From: Candidatus Hydrogenedentota bacterium
GTDB lineage: Bacteria; Hydrogenedentota; Hydrogenedentia; Hydrogenedentales; SLHB01
Assembly: GCA_007136375.1 (NCBI GenBank)
Contig: SLHB01000105.1
Span: forward strand, 1-5,019
Direction: 5' to 3'
Length of the DNA: 5,019 nucleotides
Below, in pieces: positions 1 through 5,019 of this stretch. Each line of letters opens with the position of its first letter. Within the stretch, counting starts at the first letter, position 1. Under the pieces are notes generated by a model, which was given only the letters and a program-made list of their open reading frames with translations, was not told where the DNA came from and did not search any database. The translations under genes and the position numbers were made by a program.

Positions 1-2495
1 GTATTGAGGATCGTTTCGAGAGCGGTCATGGACAGGGATGCGTTTCCGCGCACGGTGAGCGTGTTGGCGTTAAAAACCGTGACGTTATTCAGGGCGATGT
101 TCGCCCCGTCCTGGAAGGTCAGTATGCTCCCGGTGACGCTCGTCAAAGCGGGGACGGAGACGCCGCCGCCAACCGTCATCCGGCCGTTGGCGAAGCTTGT
201 CGCCGCGGGGAGCGCCACCGCCCCACTGCTCAAGGCGGTGATCTCCACGTCGTCCAGGGCGCCGGCGATCGCCGGGGCGGAGAGGAGGCCGTCGCTTGAC
301 GTGAGTATGAGATTGCTTCCGGTGGCGAGGGCGTCGATAGTGATAGCGCCCGAGGAAGCGATTTCGAATTGGCCCTTGTCGTTCGCGGTTGGCGTTGTTA
401 GCGTGGTCAGCGCGGGGAATTCCGCGATACCACTGCTTGCGGCGCGGATGCGGAGAACCCGGGATCCGGTCGAGCCCGAATTGAAGGTGATCGCGGTCAA
501 GTTGGGGAAGGTCAACTGGGACGGCGTGCTCCCCTCCAAAGGCGGCTTTGTCCCGGAGACGTCGAAGACCGTTGGCGACGCGTTGAACAGAAACGCGTAG
601 GAGGCGACGCCGGGGAGGGAAAGCGCGGCCCCGTTCTGCAACTGGATGAGCATGTTGTCGATGTCCGACAAAGCCGCCGCGGTGAATGCGCCATTGTTGG
701 CCAATGTCGTGCGAATGTTCCCCGTGTTCGCGCGGTGACTGATAAGAGCGGGCGCGCCTAGGGCGGCGTTCTCCTGTATGGTGATATTCGTGTTCAACAT
801 CGAAACCAGCGCCGGCAGTGTCACTGCCGCGTTGCTTCGGAACGTGGCGTTCGACGCGTTGATGGATTCGAGTCCATCCGCCGTGAGGCCGCCGGATATG
901 TTCAGGACCGCGCTCTCAAGCTGGGCGAGTCCTGGGAGCGTGATGGAGGACCCCGCCCCCACGTCAATGCGGACGTTCGCCAGCGTATTTTCGATGGCGG
1001 GCAAGGCGAGGGTGCTGGCGCTCCTAACGTCGAAGAGCAAGTTGGGCTGCGCTGTAAGCGATGCGAGGTCCATGACGCCGCCCGAGACCTCGAAGTGCGC
1101 GACGTCGTTGGCGGTGGGCAGGTTGACCTGCGCCAGAGCGGGCAAGTGCACCTCGCCCTCGTTCGCCGCGGCGATGCGCAAGTTGCGGGAAGCCGTCGTG
1201 TTGCTGTTGAAGGTGAGCGTGGCCAGGTTCGGCAGTTGGAGACGGGAAGGCTCGCCCTGTTTCGCCGGGCCCCGTCCGGCCACGTCGAAAATGGTCGGAG
1301 AACCGTTGAAGACGACGGAGTGGGCGGTGACGCCTGGGAACTCCACCTGCGCGCCGTTGCGGACCCGCACGTGCCGGTGGCCGGTGTTGAGAGCGCCGCT
1401 GGCGAGCAACGAAGCGTTCGGGCCGTCGACGGAAAGGATGGCGTTGCCTTCCATCGTGAGGGCGCCCGAAAGGGACACTTCACCCGTAATCGTGAGCGTT
1501 CCCCCGGTGATGCGCAGCTCGTTGTTGTTCAACTCGGCGTCCACGATGGTGTGGTTGGCTGGTACGGTGATTGCGATTGCAGGTGTGCGCGCCTCGACGA
1601 CGGCCAATTGACCGGGCTGGGGCACGATGCCTGTATCCCAGTTCCCGCCCACGGTCCAATCGCCGCCCGCGGGATTGATCCACGTCACCGTGCTGGGCCC
1701 CTCGCCTGTTACGGTGATGTAGTTGGAGCGCACGGCGGTGTCGCCGCCCACACTGGACGTGGCGGTGAGCGACACGGTGTAGACGCCTGGCTGGGTATAG
1801 GTGTGGGTGGGATTCGCGGCCGCGCTTGCCGCGCCGTCGCCGAAATTCCAGAGCCAGCTTGTCACGGGCGAACTGCCGGCGTCGGTCGTGTTGGAGAACG
1901 TCACGGTGAGAGGCGCTTGCCCACTCACGGGCGCCGCGGTGAAGCTGGCGGTTGGCGCCACGGGATCGGGCCCCGTCCCCGTAACGGCGATGTAGCCGGT
2001 CCGGGTGAACGAAGTCTCGCCAAGGGCGGATGCGGCCGTGAGGGTGACGGAATACTGGCCGGCTTGGGCGTACGTGTGGCTTGGGTTCTCGGCGGCGCTG
2101 GTGGCGCCGTCTCCGAAGCTCCATTGCCAGGCCGTGATGGGAGAGCCCCCATCGTTTGTTTCGTTCGTGAACGCCACCATCAAGGGCGCGGCGCCCGTGG
2201 TGGGCGTCGCTTGAAAGTGGGACAAAGGCGGTATCGTGATTGCGATGCCCAGGGCCGCGTTGATGACGAGTTGCACGTCCACCGAGTTCACGGCGTTGTC
2301 TCTGTTCACGTCCGCGTTGAAGGCGGCGTCAATGGGTATGCCGAGCGCGGCGTTGATGGCGAGCTGAATGTCGATGGCGTTGATAAGCCCGTTGCCGTCC
2401 ACGTCCCCGCGCACAGGGATTTGCCCGTGGGCGGGCAAGGCGAGGGACAGGGCAAGAAGGGCTGTCAGACTGAGCAAGAGCGGCGTCGACTTCAT
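1..2495 (-). CDS. Secreted dockerin-PKD-beta-solenoid protein, C-terminus cut by window edge
   Basis: The minus strand is open without a stop from the ATG at 2495 to base 1 (831 codons plus 2 nt). In order: signal peptide (residues 1-24, KST, a Leu/Ala core, AHG before Gln25); type I dockerin (30-84) with two complete calcium loops (D31, D33, N35, N39, D42 and D62, N64, D66, N70, D73); two PKD domains (about 92-173 and 181-264) carrying WxWxFGDG and the NPxHTY turn; a Trp/Gly motif (272-296, TWINPAGGDW then GGNWD) common at the start of autotransporter-like repeat regions; then a solenoid from about 297 built of 21-25-residue units ending in LPAL or LPGL. No cysteine is present and lysine is very rare, as expected for an extracellular protein. 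I chose the ATG at 2495 over the in-frame ATG at 2510 because GGAG lies about 8-9 nt upstream of it and the signal peptide then starts cleanly with MKS. Family knowledge: PKD and dockerin modules mediate binding or attachment at the cell surface. The exact role is unknown; adhesion, polymer binding or surface-layer scaffolding are possible. Confidence 0.93.
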   Translation of the reverse strand, partial: MKSTPLLLSLTALLALSLALPAHGQIPVRGDVDGNGLINAIDIQLAINAALGIPIDAAFNADVNRDNAVNSVDVQLVINAALGIAITIPPLSHFQATPTTGAAPLMVAFTNETNDGGSPITAWQWSFGDGATSAAENPSHTYAQAGQYSVTLTAASALGETSFTRTGYIAVTGTGPDPVAPTASFTAAPVSGQAPLTVTFSNTTDAGSSPVTSWLWNFGDGAASAAANPTHTYTQPGVYTVSLTATSSVGGDTAVRSNYITVTGEGPSTVTWINPAGGDWTVGGNWDTGIVPQPGQLAVVEARTPAIAITVPANHTIVDAELNNNELRITGGTLTITGEVSLSGALTMEGNAILSVDGPNASLLASGALNTGHRHVRVRNGAQVEFPGVTAHSVVFNGSPTIFDVAGRGPAKQGEPSRLQLPNLATLTFNSNTTASRNLRIAAANEGEVHLPALAQVNLPTANDVAHFEVSGGVMDLASLTAQPNLLFDVRSASTLALPAIENTLANVRIDVGAGSSITLPGLAQLESAVLNISGGLTADGLESINASNATFRSNAAVTLPALVSMLNTNITIQENAALGAPALISHRANTGNIRTTLANNGAFTAAALSDIDNMLIQLQNGAALSLPGVASYAFLFNASPTVFDVSGTKPPLEGSTPSQLTFPNLTAITFNSGSTGSRVLRIRAASSGIAEFPALTTLTTPTANDKGQFEIASSGAITIDALATGSNLILTSSDGLLSAPAIAGALDDVEITALSSGAVALPAATSFANGRMTVGGGVSVPALTSVTGSILTFQDGANIALNNVTVFNANTLTVRGNASLSMTALETILN
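327..587 (-). repeat. Solenoid repeat copy 2 (residues 637-723)
   Basis: This 87-codon segment is a diverged copy of bases 1056-1310. Both begin FNxSPTxFDVxG, continue with PNLxxxTFNS and SRxLRIxAA, and carry a shared PTAND block before an FEI/FEV strand. The copy starts are 723 nt (241 codons) apart. Similarity continues upstream of this segment (a QNGAALSLPGV block matching RNGAQVEFPGV), so the true duplicated unit is about 241 residues and only its best-conserved core is marked. The unit appears to continue past the left edge. Confidence 0.8.
1056..1310 (-). repeat. Solenoid repeat copy 1 (residues 396-480)
   Basis: This 85-codon segment pairs with the copy at 327-587. The shared blocks are FNGSPTIFDV, LPNLATLTFNS, SRNLRIAAA and LPTAND. 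The copies are similar at protein level but clearly diverged at nucleotide level, so this is an old duplication and not a recent slippage event. It lies within a continuous run of 21-25-residue LPAL-type units, which may themselves be the coils of a beta-helix. Confidence 0.8.
1704..2222 (-). other. Two tandem PKD domains within the secreted protein
   Basis: PKD 1 (bases 1977-2222, residues 92-173) and PKD 2 (bases 1704-1955, residues 181-264) are Ig-like beta-sandwich modules. Both show FxAxPxxGxAPLxVxF, then SPxTxWxWxFGDG, then NPxHTYxxxGxYxVxLTA and a closing YIxVTG strand. They share most core positions and look like an internal duplication. Their usual role is as spacers or binding modules in extracellular proteins; no catalytic residues are expected. 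Confidence 0.92.
2244..2408 (-). other. Type I dockerin domain within the secreted protein
   Basis: Residues 30-84 contain two F-hand-like calcium loops following DxDxNGxxNxxD, each followed by a helix of the form (I/V)QL(A/V)INAALGI. All usual calcium ligands are present in both loops. In cellulosomal clostridia dockerins bind cohesins and usually sit at the C-terminus. Here the domain follows the signal peptide directly. The same helix wording in both halves is, from memory, typical of Hydrogenedentota-type secreted proteins; that taxonomic point is inference. No cohesin is visible in this window. Confidence 0.9.
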
Positions 2496-2510
2496 GACGA
2501 TCTTCTCCAT
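2491..2510 (-). promoter_or_regulatory. Ribosome binding site deciding the secreted-protein start
   Basis: On the minus strand the sequence ATGGAGAAGATCGTCATG contains two in-frame ATG codons. The GGAG overlaps the upstream ATG (2510) and stands about 8-9 nt from the downstream one (2495), a normal Shine-Dalgarno distance. Nothing similar precedes the 2510 codon. Starting at 2495 also removes five residues (MEKIV) that would place an acidic residue at the front of the signal peptide. Confidence 0.65.
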
Positions 2511-2747
2511 GTTTCACGGCAAGCTGAATCAGGGTGGCGAAATCGCGGCGGAGATCCAGGGAGAAGGGCGACAGGGAGGGCCACGCAATGTCTTGAGCAA
2601 CTCACGGAGCAGCGAACCAGGGACATGGTTCTTCACGGCCAAAGTGCTCCTCGAAGTGTGGCGCCGCGTTTTCCCCTGGCCTCGGGCGCCCGGGGCGGAC
2701 GCGCGGCCATCTGTAATAAATCGTTAGTATTCAGACTCAACCATGAA

Positions 2748-2776
2748 AGAATATCACGGGGTTCCGCCGCGGTCAA
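2748..2776 (-). promoter_or_regulatory. Sigma70-type promoter for the secreted-protein gene
   Basis: Read on the minus strand, TTGACC (2771-2776) is a -35 box with 5 of 6 consensus bases. A 17-nt spacer separates it from TATTCT (2748-2753), a -10 box with 4 of 6 matches, preceded by TGA, which forms an extended -10 (TGn). Transcription should begin near 2741, giving a leader of about 245 nt before the ATG at 2495. The spacing is optimal and the orientation fits, but no experimental start site is available. Confidence 0.6.
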
Positions 2777-2856
2777 GCTATTTTTGCGGTTTTTGTGTAA
2801 GGTTTGTCTTAGCGGTCACCCCCAACTTCCGAGCCGGTGGCGACGCCCGGAAAAGC

Positions 2857-2886
2857 TTGCCGCCGGTCAAAGGCGCGGGCTATCCT
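2857..2886 (+). promoter_or_regulatory. Candidate promoter for the GTPase operon, near-leaderless
   Basis: TTGCCG (2857-2862) and TATCCT (2881-2886) are separated by 18 nt, with 4 of 6 consensus bases in each box. Initiation 7-9 nt after the -10 box would fall at about 2893-2895, only 3-5 nt before the ATG at 2898. The absence of any Shine-Dalgarno sequence in the 15 nt before that ATG agrees with a leaderless or near-leaderless message. The match is modest and could be chance. Confidence 0.3.
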
Positions 2887-2897
2887 TGCAGCCCACG

Positions 2898-4667
2898 ATG
2901 ACAAGCACGACCTTACATGATGTCCTTTCGCGGTTTGACGCGGCCTTCACCGCTTTTTCCGAGGAGCTGAGGCCTTTTCCCGCGTTGCGCTCCGCCGCGC
3001 TCGCCCGGACCGCAGGCGTCAGCCGCTTGCTGCATCACAAGCTCCTCGCGTGTCCGGAGGCGGCGGAATGCTTGGTCGTGGCGATTGCGGGAGGAACAAA
3101 CTCCGGCAAGAGCACCCTCTTTAATCTGCTCGTGGGCCGGGAGGCGAGCCAAGCGGTTCACACGGCGGCGGCGACCCGTTACCCCGTTTTTGCCGGGAAT
3201 CACTACCGGGCGGGCCAATGCTTGGACGGATTCCTCTTGCCGGGGTTCGCGCCAGCGCGGCTGGAGTCCGCTTCGGCCGTCACGGGGGAGGACTACGAAG
3301 GGGACACGCTGTTCGTGGCGGAGGCGGCGGACTTTCCGGACCACTTGGCTGTTATCGACACGCCGGACATAGACTCCATCGACCAGGCCAATTGGGATGT
3401 GGCCGCGCGGGTCTTGGCCGCCAGCGATGTTGTCCTGGCCGTCATCACGCCGGAGCAGTATAAAGACGAACGGGTCGTGAGTTTTTTCCGGCGCGCCCGG
3501 GAAGGGGGGCGCCTGGTCTGTCCGGTGATGAACAAGGCGGCGAACTCCAGCGGCGGCGTGGTGGTCCGGGAGCAGTTGACCGATTTCGCCCGCCAATCGG
3601 GTTGTGGTCCACCGTGGTTCACCTTATCCATTTTCGGCGGCGCTCCACCCGTGGATAGGCGGGAGGTTCGCGCCTTCGGCGGCCATGCGGGCCTGTGGGA
3701 CCATCTGCTGGAACTGAACGCGCCGGAGACCAAGGCGGACGTGCAGGCCAACGCATTGACCCAATTCAAAACCGGCGTCCGGACCTTTCTGGACGACGCC
3801 GGGCAGATGCGCGCGGCGCTGCACTACGTCATTGCCGACGTGGAGGCGCGGACGGACGTATTCGTTCGCCGCTTCGAGCCGGTGCCGGGACCCGCTATTG
3901 GGGGCTTGTTCCATGAGTTCGTGCAGCGGAAGCGCGGCCGGGTGCGCCGGGCCATCGGGCGGACAAGCACGGCGGTGGTCCGTGGCGCCGCGGCGGTGGG
4001 CCGCGGCGTGGGCCGGCGGCTAGGCTACCGCCGGAGCGCGGGCGGTGGAGCAGCAGAGGAACAGGCGGCCGCCATCCGGGCGAATCACTGGGAGAAGGTC
4101 GCCTGCATATCCCGCGAATTGGCGGCGAGCGTGGCGGACACGGGGCAAGCCTTGGAGGGGCCCGCGGGCGCGTTGCTGCGGGAAGGGTTGAAAGACATGG
4201 AATTGGAGACGGCGGTGCATGGCGTCGCTTCGGAAACCATTCAAGCCGACGACATCTCCGCCGCTTTTCGAGAACACGCCGAGCGCACGCTGGAGGCGTG
4301 GTGGAATGCCCACCCCGCGCGGCGGCGGGCCATTGAGGGTTTGGACACGTTCCTGGCGGTCACGCCCGCGGCCATCGGGTTGCCTCTGTCGGTGTATACG
4401 GCCGGCATTGGCGTGTTCGAGGCGGTGGCCGTGGGCGGCCCCGTGGTGGAGCAGTTTGCGGCGCGGGTCTTCGAGTACCAGTTTGGCGATCGACTTTTCG
4501 ACTTCCTGTCGCCCTGGCGGGCGGAGCAACAGGCGATCTTCCGGGCCGCCTTGGAGGCCCATCTGGTCGGGCCGTTGCTGACGCCCGCCCGGAACGCCTT
4601 GGCGGTCCTGGAAGGGGAAGCCGTGAACATTATGGAAGAGGCGGCGGCGCAATGCCCCACGGATTGA
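2898..4667 (+). CDS. Dynamin-like GTPase (589 aa), first gene of a GTPase pair
   Basis: A complete gene for a large P-loop GTPase of the bacterial dynamin-like type. The GTPase domain spans about residues 55-275. G1/Walker A is GGTNSGKS (65-72). The probable switch I Thr is T93 in TRYP. G3 is DTPDIDS (154-160), preceded by hydrophobic HLAVI, and is followed by ASDVVLAVITPEQY, the usual strand after switch II. The likely G4 is NKAA (212-215) in place of TKxD. A helical region follows, with a very basic Arg/Gly stretch at 343-380, then a hydrophobic Ala/Gly/Val segment at about 484-517 that could insert into or lie on a membrane. There is no signal peptide, so the protein is cytoplasmic or peripheral. 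Dynamin-like proteins oligomerise on membranes and couple GTP hydrolysis to membrane remodelling; the specific role here is unknown. I chose the ATG at 2898 because upstream codons in this frame lie in intergenic DNA and then antisense to another gene. No clear Shine-Dalgarno precedes it. It overlaps the next GTPase gene by 16 nt, which indicates an operon. Confidence 0.88.
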   Translation: MTSTTLHDVLSRFDAAFTAFSEELRPFPALRSAALARTAGVSRLLHHKLLACPEAAECLVVAIAGGTNSGKSTLFNLLVGREASQAVHTAAATRYPVFAGNHYRAGQCLDGFLLPGFAPARLESASAVTGEDYEGDTLFVAEAADFPDHLAVIDTPDIDSIDQANWDVAARVLAASDVVLAVITPEQYKDERVVSFFRRAREGGRLVCPVMNKAANSSGGVVVREQLTDFARQSGCGPPWFTLSIFGGAPPVDRREVRAFGGHAGLWDHLLELNAPETKADVQANALTQFKTGVRTFLDDAGQMRAALHYVIADVEARTDVFVRRFEPVPGPAIGGLFHEFVQRKRGRVRRAIGRTSTAVVRGAAAVGRGVGRRLGYRRSAGGGAAEEQAAAIRANHWEKVACISRELAASVADTGQALEGPAGALLREGLKDMELETAVHGVASETIQADDISAAFREHAERTLEAWWNAHPARRRAIEGLDTFLAVTPAAIGLPLSVYTAGIGVFEAVAVGGPVVEQFAARVFEYQFGDRLFDFLSPWRAEQQAIFRAALEAHLVGPLLTPARNALAVLEGEAVNIMEEAAAQCPTD

Positions 4668-5019
4668 ACGAGATACTCGGCCGGCTTGAAGAGATCGCGG
4701 CTTACGATGGCCCTTGGCGGCCTCTGCGGGCGGAGTCCCGGAGGCTGCGGGAGCGCATCGAGGAGTTGCGGCGCCGTCAGGACTATACGGAGGACCTCCT
4801 CGTCATCGCCCTTGTCGGCGGATCGGGCGTCGGCAAATCCACGCTCCTCAACGCGATTGCAGGTGACGAGCTGGCGGAGACATCCGAACTGCGCCCCTGC
4901 ACGCGGATACCGGCCATCTATCACCCCCCCGGCGCAAACCTTCATCTGCCGGAATGGCGGCACGTGCCAGGCTCGGCCCTGGAGCACCTGGTCATTATCG
5001 ACACGCCCGACAGCGACAC
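4652..5019 (+). CDS. Second dynamin-like/YfjP-type GTPase, N-terminal part, cut by window edge
   Basis: The frame is open from the ATG at 4652 to the window end (122 codons plus 2 nt). An N-terminal charged helix (about residues 22-46, rich in Arg, Glu and Leu, probably coiled coil) precedes a GTPase domain. G1/Walker A is GGSGVGKS (56-63), the switch I candidate is T84 in CTRIP, and G3 is DTPDSD (117-122) after the hydrophobic strand HLVII. The G4 motif and everything after it lie outside the window. The gene begins inside the last codons of the preceding GTPase gene (16-nt overlap, shifted frame), with a purine-rich GGAAGAGG about 10 nt upstream as a possible ribosome binding site, so translation is probably coupled. 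It resembles its neighbour in motif order (TRxP then DTPDxD) but is clearly diverged, which fits a heteromeric pair better than a recent duplication. Alternative: a general Era/YfjP-like GTPase without dynamin activity. Confidence 0.85.
   Translation, partial: MPHGLNEILGRLEEIAAYDGPWRPLRAESRRLRERIEELRRRQDYTEDLLVIALVGGSGVGKSTLLNAIAGDELAETSELRPCTRIPAIYHPPGANLHLPEWRHVPGSALEHLVIIDTPDSD

Larger units (their letters stand above)
2496..2897. other. Divergent intergenic region (402 nt)
   Basis: This region separates the minus-strand secreted-protein gene from the plus-strand GTPase gene. It contains the two promoter candidates listed separately. Bases 2496-2741 would be the transcribed leader of the minus-strand gene. 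I see a 10-bp perfect palindrome (2683-2692, CGGGCGCCCG) that extends to a short imperfect hairpin at 2679-2696, and a weak stem (AACCA at 2615-2619 with TGGTT at 2626-2630). I recognise no riboswitch consensus, T-tract terminator or insertion sequence. AT-richer stretches are confined to about 2710-2820, consistent with promoter DNA. Confidence 0.75.

Noticed and set aside
4..1611. Plus-strand open frames at 4-600 and 778-1611
   Set aside because: They lie antisense to the secreted-protein gene, show no recognisable domain, and the opposite strand has strong domain evidence.
2679..2696. GC-rich dyad as a possible rho-independent terminator
   Set aside because: There is no loop and no T-tract on either strand, and the site lies between divergent genes where no terminator is needed.
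2633..2710. A 25-codon minus-strand upstream open frame in the leader of the secreted-protein gene
   Set aside because: It has no Shine-Dalgarno before its ATG and a composition expected of random GC-rich DNA; it would matter only if conserved in relatives.
2368..2727. A 119-codon plus-strand frame spanning the dockerin region and the leader
   Set aside because: Its first part is antisense to the signal peptide and dockerin, it has no recognisable domain, and the promoter evidence in the leader points to the opposite strand.
1095..2897. A 601-codon plus-strand extension upstream of the first GTPase, making an apparent 1190-residue protein
   Set aside because: Up to base 2495 it is codon-aligned antisense to the secreted-protein gene, where stops would need TTA, CTA or TCA codons that the GC-rich gene avoids. 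Its translation is Arg/Gly/His-rich with no domain, while the minus strand gives signal peptide, dockerin and PKD domains.
2913..3769. Minus-strand open frames opposite the first GTPase gene, including 2913-3596 and 3293-3769
   Set aside because: They overlap a GTPase domain with clear G1 and G3 motifs on the plus strand; their translations are low-complexity and Arg/Pro/Ser-rich.
4020..4987. Minus-strand open frames at 4020-4652 and 4241-4987
   Set aside because: They are shadows of the two GTPase genes; the second would cross both genes and the Walker A region of the second GTPase.

Overview
The window is GC-rich bacterial DNA with three protein genes. Two are cut by the window edges. No RNA gene, mobile element, CRISPR array or rho-independent terminator was seen. 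The left gene combines a signal peptide, an N-terminal dockerin of the type 'DVDGNG..NAIDIQLAINAALG', PKD domains and a long Ala/Thr/Ser/Asn-rich beta-solenoid. That architecture is typical of the secreted proteins of Hydrogenedentota and related Planctomycetota/Lentisphaerota-like environmental bacteria. Hydrogenedentota is my best guess; it rests on motif recognition, not on a search.

Layout. (1) Bases 1-2495, minus strand: a large secreted or surface protein, 831 codons visible, with its C-terminus beyond the left edge. (2) Bases 2496-2897: a divergent intergenic region. It holds a good sigma70-type extended -10 promoter for the minus-strand gene, which would give a leader of about 245 nt, and a weaker promoter placed almost directly against the start codon of the plus-strand gene. 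(3) Bases 2898-4667, plus strand: a complete 589-residue dynamin-like GTPase. (4) Bases 4652 to the right edge, plus strand: the N-terminal 122 codons of a second GTPase of the same broad class, overlapping the first gene by 16 nt.

The two GTPases share a Walker A motif, a Thr-Arg-x-Pro switch I signature and an unusual DTPD G3 motif. With the overlapping reading frames this points to a translationally coupled pair, probably working as a heteromeric membrane-associated dynamin-like system. The secreted protein is divergently transcribed and no functional link to the GTPases is visible.

A very long plus-strand frame runs through the secreted-protein gene into the first GTPase (bases 1095-4667). 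Its part upstream of 2898 is an antisense artefact: it is codon-aligned with the minus-strand gene and stays open only because that gene avoids TTA, CTA and TCA codons in this stretch.
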